42,689 nt of DNA from Nitriliruptorales bacterium (GTDB taxonomy: Bacteria; Actinomycetota; Nitriliruptoria; Euzebyales; JAHELV01), in NCBI GenBank assembly GCA_024644015.1, contig JAHELV010000007.1, positions 58,119-100,807 of the forward strand, in the 5' to 3' direction. Positions 1 to 8,107 of the stretch are shown here, one piece after another. Below the pieces are notes generated by a model, which saw only the letters and a list, made by a program, of their open reading frames with translations, had not been told where the DNA came from and ran no database searches. The first letter of the stretch is position 1. Each line of letters opens with the position of its first letter. Position numbers and translations under genes: made by a program.

Positions 1-27
1 CAGCGGCCACGCCACCGCGCCCGAGGA

Positions 28-528
28 TCAGGGCGCGATGACGTCCTTGATGTACGGGCGCCAGACGGGATCCACGGTGCCAACGGCAACCAGCAGCCAG
101 AACGCGGCACGCGGCGCGTATGGCCGGCGCGACAGCGTCATCCGCGCCTCGTCGGGCGTCCGGTCCTTCTTGTGCGCGTTGCACCGCTGGCAGGCCGCCG
201 CGACGTTCTCCCACACGTGCGGGCCTCCACGACTGCGTGGCACCACGTGGTCGACGTTCTCCGCAGGCCGTCCGCAGTACTGGCAGCGCCCCTCGTCGCG
301 AAGAAAAACGCCGCGACGGCTGAGAGCGGCGCGGCGGCGGAAGGGGACGTGGACGTAGCGGCGGAGCCGTACGACCGACGGCGCGGGTAACGCCATGCGC
401 TCCGCGCGGAAGTGTCCGTCACCGGCGTGCAGCAGATCCGCCTTGCTGGAAAGGACCAGGACCACCGCACGCCGGGTCGGCACAACGCACAGCGGCTCCA
501 TGCTGGCGTTGAGCACAAGGGCGTGCAC
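28..528 (-). CDS. HNH endonuclease family protein
   Basis: Small HNH nuclease of the actinobacterial type that opens with a conserved ALVLNASMEPLCVV segment. From the chosen start, the zinc/HNH core is visible as CQYC (about residues 82-85), DHVVPRSRGG (His about 94), an ENV segment and CQRCNAHK (about 113-120). Such proteins are presumed Mg-dependent DNA nucleases; the substrate is unknown. The reading frame stays open to an ATG at 795, but those extra 89 codons mostly translate a 57-bp DNA tandem repeat and family members normally begin near ALVLN. I therefore prefer the GTG at 528, which has a G-rich stretch about 8 nt upstream; a GTG at 624 is another option. No partner gene is adjacent. 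The family call is firm; the start is uncertain. Confidence 0.82.
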   Translation of the reverse strand: MHALVLNASMEPLCVVPTRRAVVLVLSSKADLLHAGDGHFRAERMALPAPSVVRLRRYVHVPFRRRAALSRRGVFLRDEGRCQYCGRPAENVDHVVPRSRGGPHVWENVAAACQRCNAHKKDRTPDEARMTLSRRPYAPRAAFWLLVAVGTVDPVWRPYIKDVIAP

Positions 529-644
529 GGCCGAACCCCCCGCCGGACGGGTCTCCGGCGATGGTCGCGCACCGTTGGTGCCGTTCAGCCCTGGGTGATG
601 CGCCTGCAGTTCCGAGACGGCCACCGCCTGTACCCTCGGAGTCT

Positions 645-785
645 CATGTCCGGCCAAGCCGGTCCACGACGCGTTCCGTGGAACCAGGCCCCGCGAACTT
701 CCATGTCCAGCGAAGCCGCTCCACGACGCGTTTCGTGGAACCAGGCTCCGCGAATTGCCTGTCCTGACACAGCCGCGCCACTGTA
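645..785. repeat. 57-bp tandem repeat with internal palindrome
   Basis: Two near-identical 57-bp units occupy 645-701 and 702-758, and a degenerate third unit runs to about 785. Each contains an inverted repeat with arms TCCACGA and TCGTGGA around CGCGTT: 720-739 is perfect, and 663-682 has one mismatch. The period is a multiple of three, so in the minus frame each unit reads as a 19-residue repeat fused in frame in front of the HNH gene. It resembles an extragenic palindromic repeat more than coding sequence. Confidence 0.8.
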
Positions 786-814
786 ACACCGACATGTGCC
801 GCCCCGCGCCGCGG

Positions 815-1519
815 TCATACGACGGGGAAGCCCGCGATCTCGTTCAGCGTGCTGCCCCAGATCAGCACCAGCGATGCGACGGCATCATCGCGGTCATGGT
901 CCTCGCCCAGCACCGCCCAGCAGTAGGCGAAGTGCTCGACCATCGCCACCAACGCGGACGCGACCGCCCGGGGCGCCGGCTGATCCATCCGGCCCGATGC
1001 GGCCGCCACCGCACCCACGTGCTCGGCGACACGATCCACGAACACGCCGCGCGCCTCGAGGTAGCGCACAGAGAAGCGGCGGTTCTCCCTCGCCGCCTCC
1101 AGCCACGTGCGCAGAATCACGCGGTCGCGCTGGTACACGTCGAGGAACCCACCAATGACGCGCTCCAACGCACCGTGGACGTCATCGGCCTTCCAAGGCT
1201 CGCTGGCGAGGGCCATGAGGTCACTCATGCTCGATCGGATCAGATCCTCGGCGAGCGCGGCCTTGTTCTCGTAGTAGGTGTAGAACGTGCCATGGCTCAC
1301 ACCGGCCTGTCGCGTGATGTCCGCCACCCGTGTGGCCTGCCAACCCAGGTCCTCGAACGCCGCGATCGCCGCCTGGCGGAGCCGCACCGCTGTCTGGGCC
1401 GAGCCTCGGCCCGTCGTGGGGTCCTTCACGCCAGGCGGCTGGAGAGCAGCCGGGGTCGACAGCTCGTCGATGCTGCCGGAGGCGTCCTGGTCACCGGGTA
1501 CGGTCATCGTGCCTGTCAT
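815..1519 (-). CDS. TetR/AcrR family transcriptional regulator
   Basis: A 234-residue one-component repressor. After a roughly 40-residue hydrophilic N-terminal extension comes the TetR helix-turn-helix domain: an AIAAFEDLGWQATRVADITRQAG segment (here shortened: the helix starts near residue 50), then VSHGTFYTYYENKAALAEDL near 73-92. The C-terminal ligand-binding domain is variable, so the ligand cannot be predicted. The gene diverges from the moxR-DUF58-transglutaminase operon with a 193-bp gap. A perfect inverted repeat (1534-1549) lies 15 bp upstream of this start and is a plausible autoregulatory operator. A second ATG at 1507 is possible. The family call is strong; the regulated genes are unknown, with self and the divergent operon as the nearest candidates. 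Confidence 0.9.
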   Translation of the reverse strand: MTGTMTVPGDQDASGSIDELSTPAALQPPGVKDPTTGRGSAQTAVRLRQAAIAAFEDLGWQATRVADITRQAGVSHGTFYTYYENKAALAEDLIRSSMSDLMALASEPWKADDVHGALERVIGGFLDVYQRDRVILRTWLEAARENRRFSVRYLEARGVFVDRVAEHVGAVAAASGRMDQPAPRAVASALVAMVEHFAYCWAVLGEDHDRDDAVASLVLIWGSTLNEIAGFPVV

Positions 1520-1533
1520 GGTATCGGCGCGAG

Positions 1534-1549
1534 GGTGTCAACCGACACC
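1534..1549. promoter_or_regulatory. inverted repeat, candidate TetR operator
   Basis: GGTGTC-AACC-GACACC is a perfect 6-bp inverted repeat with a 4-bp centre. It lies between the divergent TetR and MoxR genes, 15 bp upstream of the TetR start. Its size and position fit a TetR dimer site, but binding is inferred only. Confidence 0.5.
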
Positions 1550-1712
1550 GTCGCGGATCCGGACCGCGTGGGCCGCACGCACGCGAGGCCGGCTGGCCGT
1601 TCGCAACGTGGATGGCGGTGGGTCGGCAGTGACCGTCGTGGCCGATACACTCGCACTCACTGCCGTATGCCGGGCATCGTCGCGGAGTCGTCGGTGGACA
1701 CGAGGACGACTG

Positions 1713-2681
1713 TTGACAACTGAGCGTTCCACGACGCTTGAACCGAGCGTCGTCGCACACGATTTTGCAGCGATTCAACACAACATCGAACGCGTGTTCG
1801 AGGGCGACGCCGAGATCGTCACGCTGGCACTGGTCGCGCTGCTCGCCGAGGGGCATCTGCTGATCGAGGACGTACCCGGCGTCGGCAAGACACTGCTGGC
1901 CAAGGCGATCGCGCGGTCGATCTCCTGCAGCGTCCGGCGGATCCAGTTCACGCCGGACCTTCTGCCCAGCGACATCACCGGCGTGACCGTCTACAGCCAG
2001 CACCACGACGACTTCGAGTTCAAGCCGGGCGCGGTGTTTGCCAACCTCGTGCTCGGCGACGAGATCAACCGCGCCGGCCCGAAGACGCAGTCCGCGCTGC
2101 TCGAAGCCATGCAGGAGCGCACCGTCACGGTCGACGGCGTCACCTACGAGCTCGCGGTGCCGTTCATGGTCATCGCGACGCAGAACCCCGTGGAGCTCGA
2201 GGGCACCTACCCCCTGCCGGAGGCCCAGCGGGACCGTTTCCTGATGCAGGTGTCGATCGGGTACCCGTCAGTCGACGAGGAGCTCGCGGTCCTCGAGGAA
2301 CACAGCCGCGGCGACCGCCTCGTCGATCTCGAGCCGGTCACAGACGCCCGCGCCATCGCCGCGATGATCGCCGCGTGCACGATGGTGCACGCGGCGATGC
2401 CGGCGCGGCAGTACATCGTCGACCTCGTGCGCGCTACGCGCGAGCACCGTGAGGTGTCGCTGGGGGCCTCCCCACGCGCGTCGGTGGGACTGCTACGCGC
2501 AGCCCGGGCGTACGCCGCCGCCTGGGGACGGGACCACATCACGACCGACGACATCAAACAGCTGACCGTGCCGGTGCTCGCGCATCGCCTGATCCTGTCC
2601 GCGGAGGCGCAGCTGCACGGACGGACAGCCGCCGGCGTCCTCGACGAGCTCCTCCAGTCCGTGCCCATCCCCACGAACTGA
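1713..2681 (+). CDS. MoxR-family AAA+ ATPase
   Basis: A 322-residue AAA+ ATPase of the MoxR type, cytoplasmic and chaperone-like, usually acting with a DUF58/VWA partner. Visible elements are Walker A (EDVPGVGKTLLAKA, about residues 52-65), Walker B (LVLGDEINRAGPKTQSALLEAM) and the sensor region IATQNPVELEGTYPLPEAQRDRF (sensor Asn in TQNP). The frame is open well upstream, but that part overlaps the TetR gene on the other strand and does not resemble the family. The TTG at 1713 has GAGG 7 nt upstream and gives the usual family length. The stop overlaps the ATG of the DUF58 gene by one base, so the two are translationally coupled. Together with the transglutaminase gene this forms the common actinobacterial MoxR / DUF58 / transglutaminase trio. 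Confidence 0.94.
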   Translation: MTTERSTTLEPSVVAHDFAAIQHNIERVFEGDAEIVTLALVALLAEGHLLIEDVPGVGKTLLAKAIARSISCSVRRIQFTPDLLPSDITGVTVYSQHHDDFEFKPGAVFANLVLGDEINRAGPKTQSALLEAMQERTVTVDGVTYELAVPFMVIATQNPVELEGTYPLPEAQRDRFLMQVSIGYPSVDEELAVLEEHSRGDRLVDLEPVTDARAIAAMIAACTMVHAAMPARQYIVDLVRATREHREVSLGASPRASVGLLRAARAYAAAWGRDHITTDDIKQLTVPVLAHRLILSAEAQLHGRTAAGVLDELLQSVPIPTN

Positions 2682-3928
2682 TGCTGACGACCCGCGGCGT
2701 CGCACTCAGCGGGCTCGCGGTGGTCGCCTGGGCGCTGGGACGGTTCCTCGGCGTCGACGAGCTGTACGTCATCAGTGGTGCCGCCGGCGCGCTGGTCGTC
2801 CTCGCGGTCGTGTCGACCCGGGTGTCGAGCACGCGTATCGCGGTGCGCCGCCGCACGGCGGCGCATCAGGCACATCTCGGCGAGCGGGTCCCGATCGAGC
2901 TGGCGTTGCGCAACGACGGTCGTCTGCCGGCGTCGCTGCTGCTCGTAGAGGACCTGCGGCCGTCGGGGATCTCCCCCGGCGACGATGCCGATCGTGCCCG
3001 GTTCGTCGTGCAGGGCCTCCGCCCCCGGCAGGCGGTCGAACTCGAGTGGCATGCGGTCGGACGCCGCCGCGGGCGCTACCGCGTCGGCCCGGTGCGCATC
3101 AGGCTCCGCGACCCCTTCGGTCTGGCGGAGCGATCCCGGCGATACCGCGGTACCGACGAGCTCGTCGTGTACCCCGCGATCGAGGACCTGCCGACCGCCG
3201 ACACCCGTGGCATTCGCCACGGCGCGGACACCAGCTCGTCCCGGCGGGCGTTCCACCGCGGCGACGAGTTCTACACGATGCGCGCGTACGTTGTCGGCGA
3301 CGACCTGCGGCACGTCCACTGGCCATCAACCGCGCACCGGGGCACGCTGATGGTCCGCCAACACGAGCTGCCGTGGCAGGCGCTCGCCGTGGTCTACGTC
3401 GACAGTCGCGCGCACCTGCACCGGGGTGCCGGGCAGCGATCGACGTTCGAACGCGCGATATCCGCGGCGGCCAGCGTACTTGTCCACCTTCGACGCGAAC
3501 GGTACGAGCTGCGCCTTGTCACCGACGGCGCAGCACCGCCGGACGCTGCCGGCCGCCTGGAGCCTGCAATGGTCCGCCTCGCCGAGCTGGAACTCTCTGC
3601 GGAGAGCTCCCCGCTGGCAGCGATGCGCGGGCTCGAGCAGACGGCTGCCGGGCTGCTGATCGCGGTGCTTCGGCCACCGAACGACGGACTCGACCTGGCG
3701 GACCACGCAGAAGTGCGGGCACTGCAGCAGGCCGGCCGAAGTTATCACGCCCGTGTCGCGCTGATCATCGAGCACGACGACCCCGATCGCTGTGCAACTC
3801 TGGCGCGGCTGCTGACACTCGCCGGCTGGCACAGTGCGGTCGCCGCCCCGGACGCGTCGCTCGATGACGTGTGGCGGCGGGCGCTGGTCGGCGGCACCAT
3901 CGGACGACTGGCTGGGGCGAAGCGATGA
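2681..3928 (+). CDS. DUF58 domain-containing protein
   Basis: A 415-residue partner of MoxR. Two hydrophobic segments at about residues 6-20 and 28-45 suggest an N-terminal membrane hairpin. The DUF58 signature RAYVVGDDLRHVHWPSTAHR is at residues 201-220, followed by a VWA-like C-terminal part (LAVVYVDSRAHL and onward) to the end. DUF58 proteins are thought to work with MoxR ATPases in assembling or maturing envelope or metal-containing complexes, but no biochemical role is established. The ATG at 2681 overlaps the moxR stop, and its own TGA overlaps the next ATG (ATGA at 3925), which supports one polycistronic message. Nothing is truncated or missing. Confidence 0.92.
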   Translation: MLTTRGVALSGLAVVAWALGRFLGVDELYVISGAAGALVVLAVVSTRVSSTRIAVRRRTAAHQAHLGERVPIELALRNDGRLPASLLLVEDLRPSGISPGDDADRARFVVQGLRPRQAVELEWHAVGRRRGRYRVGPVRIRLRDPFGLAERSRRYRGTDELVVYPAIEDLPTADTRGIRHGADTSSSRRAFHRGDEFYTMRAYVVGDDLRHVHWPSTAHRGTLMVRQHELPWQALAVVYVDSRAHLHRGAGQRSTFERAISAAASVLVHLRRERYELRLVTDGAAPPDAAGRLEPAMVRLAELELSAESSPLAAMRGLEQTAAGLLIAVLRPPNDGLDLADHAEVRALQQAGRSYHARVALIIEHDDPDRCATLARLLTLAGWHSAVAAPDASLDDVWRRALVGGTIGRLAGAKR

Positions 3929-6288
3929 CGACGCTGCTGGAGCGCCCCCAGCAGAACCGCCGCGTACAGGCACGACCGGCTCGTTCACGACGCGGTCGCT
4001 CCGGCCGGCTCGCAGCGACGTTGCGGGTCGCCGCACTGATCGTCGCGGCAATCCTCCCATTTGGACGGGTGTTCGTCACCGGCGGCTGGTTCATGCCCCT
4101 GGTGCTCGCCGGCCTGCTCCCGGTGGCCTTGTCGCATCTGACCCGCAGACTGCGCATCCCGTGGTGGGCGGCGCTCGGCCTGCAGGCACTCGCATGGCTG
4201 TGGTACGTGGCGCTGACGTTGCTGCCGAGCACGCTGTGGGCCGGCGTGGTTCCCACGGCGGCAACCGCTCGGCTCGCCGCCCAGGCGACGATCATTGCGG
4301 CTCAGCGCATCGCCGTCCTGCCGGCGCCGGTGTATCCCGAGGTGCCGCTGCTGCTGCTGGCGATCTCGGGGGTGTGGTGGGTCGCGGTCAGCATCGACAT
4401 CCTGGCGCTGCGCCTCGACGCGCCGGGCAAAGCCATCATCTGTGCGACAACGATCTGGGTCGTACCGTTGGCCATCGTGCCGTCCGGCGACGCGCCGTGG
4501 CTGCTGGCGGCCCCCCTGCTGCTGGCCAGCGCAGCGGTCATGCTGGCGCGCGCCCAGCAGGATTTCGTGCAGTGGGGCCCGGTTGCGACGCCCGGCGACC
4601 AGCCCCAAACCCGACGTACCCGCCCGCGTCAGCACGTCGGTGCGCTGCTCTCGATCGGCGCACTCGTCGTGGGTGTGGTAGTCGCGGGAGTGCTTCCTGG
4701 ATTCGGCGATCCACCGTGGTACGAGCTGCGGGCGAACTCGGCCACGACACTGACCGACAACCCGATCGTTCAGCTGCGGACCAATCTGGTCGCGTCCGAT
4801 ACCGGTCCAGTGCTGCGTGTGCGCTCGTCCACGCCCGTGTACCTCCGCTCGACCGCACTTGACCAGTACTCGGGTACCGAGGCATGGGAGAGCTCGGGGA
4901 TCCAACCGGTGCCGCTCGACAACGGGTTCGTTCCGGGCGGGCGGTTCACGAACCGCAGCGCCACTGTCCGGGTCGACGTCGTCGACCTGGCCGACGGCGT
5001 CCTCGTCCCCGCACCGACCGGTGCGGTGCGCTTCGAAGGTCCTCGGGGCGTTTCGCCCAGGTACGATCCGCGCACCTCGACCTTCACGTTCGGCGATGAC
5101 CGGCTGCAGACGGGCCAGCGCTACTCCGTCGTGGCCAGTGCGACACAACTCGACCCCGACGTCGCCGCCGCCGTCGACACGCCGGCCGCGCCACGGTTGA
5201 CCAGTCTGCCGGACCAGGTCCCACCCGAGGTCGGCGAACTGGCCCGCAGCATCGTTGACGACGCGGACGCGAACACGCCGTTCCTGCAGGCGCTGGCGAT
5301 TCAGAACGAGCTGCGAACGTGGGATTACTCGCTGCAGCCGCCGGCGGGCCACAGTGGGATCGCGATGCGCACGTTCCTCGAGCAGCGAGTCGGCTACTGC
5401 GAGCAGTTCGCTGGGACGATGGCTGTCATGCTGCGCACCCTTGGGATCCCGTCGCGCGTCGCGGTGGGATTCACGCCGGGCACCGTCGATGACGATGACC
5501 CGACCCTGTGGACGGTCACATGGGCCAACGCCCACGCATGGGTGGAGGTGAAGTTCGGCGGAGACTGGATCGCATTCGAGCCGACACCGCGATCGGACGG
5601 CAACGTGCTGGTGCCGAGCGTGAACAACATCGCGCCGGTCCGGACCATCCAGACGCCGGCATCGACTGCCGCCGGTGCGTCCGCCGCGACCTCGGACGAG
5701 CAGTTCAACATCTTCGACGAGCGCCAGGCGCTGCAGAACCGCGCGGACCAGATCGCCCCTGGTGCGGGAGCGGTGCTCGGTGCCGGCGCCAGCGAGGTCT
5801 CCCGTCGCCTGACCGATCCGGTCGTGATCACCACGACGGCGCTGCTGCTGCTCACCGCGCTCCTGGCCCTCGTTCAGCTGGGTCGCCGTTCGGCCGGCGC
5901 CACGACTCCTGCCGAACGGGTCCTCGCCGTGCGCGAACGCGTCGGCCGCATCGGCCATGGACTGGGAGAACCGGCTCCGGCATGGGAGACCGACCGTGAG
6001 TATCTGTCACGCCTGACACGCGACAGCAGCCATGGCGCGGAGCTGGCCTCCGCGGTGAGCGCCGCCCGCTATGCGCCCGCGGTCACCGACCAGGTCGCCA
6101 TACGTGCCGAGCGGGCCGGCGCGGCGCTGACGGCGGAACTGCTCGACGGCCGCGCGTCGTGGCAACGGCTCATCATCCGCCTGCGTGGGGACGCCGCGGC
6201 GGGCTGGAGACGGGTCCGCACCTTGTTGCGTTCAGCGCCGAGCGCTCAGCGGTCGAGCTCGTCCCGTCGGCGGCGGTCCTGGAAGTAG
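3925..6288 (+). CDS. transglutaminase-like membrane protein (TgpA type) with DUF4129-like tail
   Basis: A 787-residue integral membrane protein. After a basic start there are about six hydrophobic segments (roughly residues 35-255), then a large extracytoplasmic region holding the transglutaminase core. The likely catalytic Cys is in GYCEQF (about residue 492) and the His in NAHAWVEV (about 537). The third position is Glu in WIAFEPTP (about 552), where the papain-like triad usually has Asp. A last membrane helix (about 632-652) precedes a cytoplasmic DUF4129-like tail (WETDREYLSRL and onward). The ATG at 3925 overlaps the DUF58 stop. The 3' end overlaps the convergent DUF3040 gene by 43 bp. 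An envelope or peptidoglycan-related role is inferred from the family; the substrate is unknown. Confidence 0.92.
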   Translation: MTTLLERPQQNRRVQARPARSRRGRSGRLAATLRVAALIVAAILPFGRVFVTGGWFMPLVLAGLLPVALSHLTRRLRIPWWAALGLQALAWLWYVALTLLPSTLWAGVVPTAATARLAAQATIIAAQRIAVLPAPVYPEVPLLLLAISGVWWVAVSIDILALRLDAPGKAIICATTIWVVPLAIVPSGDAPWLLAAPLLLASAAVMLARAQQDFVQWGPVATPGDQPQTRRTRPRQHVGALLSIGALVVGVVVAGVLPGFGDPPWYELRANSATTLTDNPIVQLRTNLVASDTGPVLRVRSSTPVYLRSTALDQYSGTEAWESSGIQPVPLDNGFVPGGRFTNRSATVRVDVVDLADGVLVPAPTGAVRFEGPRGVSPRYDPRTSTFTFGDDRLQTGQRYSVVASATQLDPDVAAAVDTPAAPRLTSLPDQVPPEVGELARSIVDDADANTPFLQALAIQNELRTWDYSLQPPAGHSGIAMRTFLEQRVGYCEQFAGTMAVMLRTLGIPSRVAVGFTPGTVDDDDPTLWTVTWANAHAWVEVKFGGDWIAFEPTPRSDGNVLVPSVNNIAPVRTIQTPASTAAGASAATSDEQFNIFDERQALQNRADQIAPGAGAVLGAGASEVSRRLTDPVVITTTALLLLTALLALVQLGRRSAGATTPAERVLAVRERVGRIGHGLGEPAPAWETDREYLSRLTRDSSHGAELASAVSAARYAPAVTDQVAIRAERAGAALTAELLDGRASWQRLIIRLRGDAAAGWRRVRTLLRSAPSAQRSSSSRRRRSWK

Positions 6289-6602
6289 CGGTCGAACCCT
6301 TCGCGCAATTGCCCGCCCAACTTGTTCGTCTGCTGCTGACCCAGCTGCTTGAGGGTTTGACCGCCGTAGACGGCCGTCGCAAGCATGATTGCGAAGCCGG
6401 CGACGCCCAGCCACAGGTTGACGGCGAAGAACAGCATCACCACGAAACCGACGACGAACCCTACGGCGGCGAACTTCACGCGCCGGCGCGCCTCAGACGA
6501 AACGGTCTTCGTTCCGACGACCTCGACGAGCTTGGGGTCGTCCTCGCGTAACCGTGCTTCGATGTCGCTGAGGATCTGCCGCTCGCGATCCGAGAGGGCC
6601 AT
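6246..6602 (-). CDS. DUF3040 domain-containing membrane protein
   Basis: A 118-residue protein opening with the DUF3040 hallmark MALSDRERQILSDIEARLREDDPKL. Two close hydrophobic segments follow (about residues 43-60 and 63-82), forming a membrane hairpin, and the C-terminus is charged and rich in Arg and Asp. The family is essentially actinobacterial and its function is unknown. The start has GAGG 6 nt upstream. The last 43 bp overlap the 3' end of the convergent transglutaminase gene, so the two transcripts would be antisense there. Confidence 0.9.
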   Translation of the reverse strand: MALSDRERQILSDIEARLREDDPKLVEVVGTKTVSSEARRRVKFAAVGFVVGFVVMLFFAVNLWLGVAGFAIMLATAVYGGQTLKQLGQQQTNKLGGQLREGFDRYFQDRRRRDELDR

Positions 6603-6679
6603 CCGCGCCTCGATTAATCAGTCCAACCCGTACTCGTATTGTCCCTCACCACGCTGCCACGCGCAGCACAAACCGCAGC

Positions 6680-6699
6680 GAGGACGAAAAAAGGTCCTC
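6680..6699. terminator. hairpin with A/T-tract loop downstream of dinB
   Basis: A perfect 6-bp stem GAGGAC / GTCCTC encloses the 8-nt loop GAAAAAAG, which reads as CTTTTTTC on the minus strand. It lies 33 bp beyond the dinB stop and upstream of DUF3040. It could terminate dinB transcripts, but the homopolymer is in the loop rather than after the stem. Confidence 0.4.
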
Positions 6700-6732
6700 T
6701 GACAGCGGTCTCGGCACGCGGCGCGGTTGCCG

Positions 6733-7965
6733 TCAACCCGGCCTGCGGGACAGGTCATCGCGCGCCGGAGCCTGGTTCGCGGGCCGGTCACGACCGAGCA
6801 GCGCGCCCCGCGTCAGCGCAGCGTCACCGAACTGCGCGCGGACCCGGTCGGCCACCTGCTCGGCGTGCTCCCACCGGGATGCAGTGAACATGTCCAGCTG
6901 CACGCCTGCATCGACCGCGACGAGCTGCGAGACGCCCACTCCGAGCAGCCTTACCGGCGTCGGCGGTGACCATGCGGTCGACAGCAGCTCAGTGACGACC
7001 GGGTACAGCTCGGCGGCCTCGCTGGTGGCGACCGCGAGCGTACGTGATCGCGTCTGTGTGGCGAACGACGCGTCCCGCACCTTCATGGTCACCGTGCGCG
7101 CGCGCACTCCCCCGCGCCGCAATCGCCGTGCAACGCGGTCACACAGGTCGAGCAGCGCGCGATGGAGCTGATCTGTTCGTTCAAGATCGCTCGAGAACGT
7201 CTGCTCGGCACTGAGACCTTTCGCTGCCATGTTGCTGACGACCGCGCGATCGTCGGCACCGCGCGCCAGCGCATGCAGCGTCCGTGCCGCCGCCGACCCG
7301 ACGAGTCGTGCCAGGGCATGCTCGTCGACGAGTCGCAGGTCGCGCACCCACCGGATACCCGCGCTGGCGAGCCGCTCGGCCGTCCGCTCGCCGACGCCCC
7401 ACAGATCACTGACCGGCAGACCGGCCAGGAACCGCTCCGCCTGGTCGCGTTGCACATGCATCAGGCCGTCGGGCTTGGCCTTCTGACTGCACAGCTTGGC
7501 GAGGAACTTGTTGGGCGCCACCCCGACGCTGGCGCGCAGCGCCAGCTCGTCGGCGATGCTGGCGCGCAACCGTGCCGCGATGTCCACGGGCGATCCCAGG
7601 AGCCGGACACTGCCGCCGACATCGAGGAATGCCTCGTCGAGCGCAAGCGGTTCGACCAGGGGCGTGACTGTGTGGAAGATCTGCTGGAGCCGCTCGGAGA
7701 CCGCGCGATAGACGTCGAAGCGCGGTTCGACCACGGCCACGGAGGGGCAGCGCCGCAGAGCCTGGCGCATCGGCATGGCCGACGATATGCCGAACTCGCG
7801 CGCCTCGTACGACGCGCTCGCAACCACGCCACGGCCCCCCGTGCCGCCGACGACGACCGGCCGTCCGAGCAGACGCGGATCGTCGCGCGCTTCGACCGCA
7901 GCGTAGAAGGCGTCCATGTCGACGTGCAGGATCGGCTCCGACGGCCGCTCGTCACGGTGACCCAC
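6733..7965 (-). CDS. dinB: DNA polymerase IV (Y-family)
   Basis: A 410-residue translesion polymerase that inserts nucleotides opposite damaged bases. Catalytic carboxylates are in HVDMDAFYAAVE (Asp16, Asp18) and LALDEAFLDV (Asp110, Glu111). The fingers segment ASYEAREFGISSAMPMRQA, the palm ASVGVAPNKFLAKLCSQKAKPDG and the helix-hairpin-helix LWGVGERTAERL are all present. Near the C-terminus, QLDMF fits the beta-clamp binding motif, so the protein should be targeted to the sliding clamp. The start is a GTG without a clear Shine-Dalgarno. I saw no obvious actinobacterial LexA box upstream, so SOS control is not evident. The protein is full length and intact. Confidence 0.95.
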   Translation of the reverse strand: MGHRDERPSEPILHVDMDAFYAAVEARDDPRLLGRPVVVGGTGGRGVVASASYEAREFGISSAMPMRQALRRCPSVAVVEPRFDVYRAVSERLQQIFHTVTPLVEPLALDEAFLDVGGSVRLLGSPVDIAARLRASIADELALRASVGVAPNKFLAKLCSQKAKPDGLMHVQRDQAERFLAGLPVSDLWGVGERTAERLASAGIRWVRDLRLVDEHALARLVGSAAARTLHALARGADDRAVVSNMAAKGLSAEQTFSSDLERTDQLHRALLDLCDRVARRLRRGGVRARTVTMKVRDASFATQTRSRTLAVATSEAAELYPVVTELLSTAWSPPTPVRLLGVGVSQLVAVDAGVQLDMFTASRWEHAEQVADRVRAQFGDAALTRGALLGRDRPANQAPARDDLSRRPG

Positions 7966-8036
7966 TGCACAGCCATCAATCAGGGGACAGGCGCTCGCAG
8001 CCTAGCCGGTACCCGGAGGATGCTCCACGACCTGCG

Positions 8037-8052
8037 GTCGCGAGGCCGCGAC
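8037..8052. promoter_or_regulatory. palindrome upstream of plsC-like gene
   Basis: GTCGCG-AGGC-CGCGAC is a perfect 6-bp inverted repeat in the 142-bp gap between divergent dinB and the acyltransferase gene, followed by TACAGT, a possible -10. It could be an operator or a leader hairpin; GC-rich DNA makes chance palindromes fairly common. Confidence 0.3.
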
Positions 8053-8107
8053 TACAGTTGATCCGCGCCCTGTTTCCCGGGCGGTCACGACACGAGAGGC
8101 CCGACCG

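Noticed and set aside
1713-1718. TTGACA read as a -35 promoter element
   Set aside because: It coincides with the TTG start codon of moxR, and no -10 lies at a suitable distance.
3985-5958. 657-codon minus-strand open frame over the transglutaminase gene
   Set aside because: Antisense shadow; the plus strand shows the membrane helices and Cys-His core.
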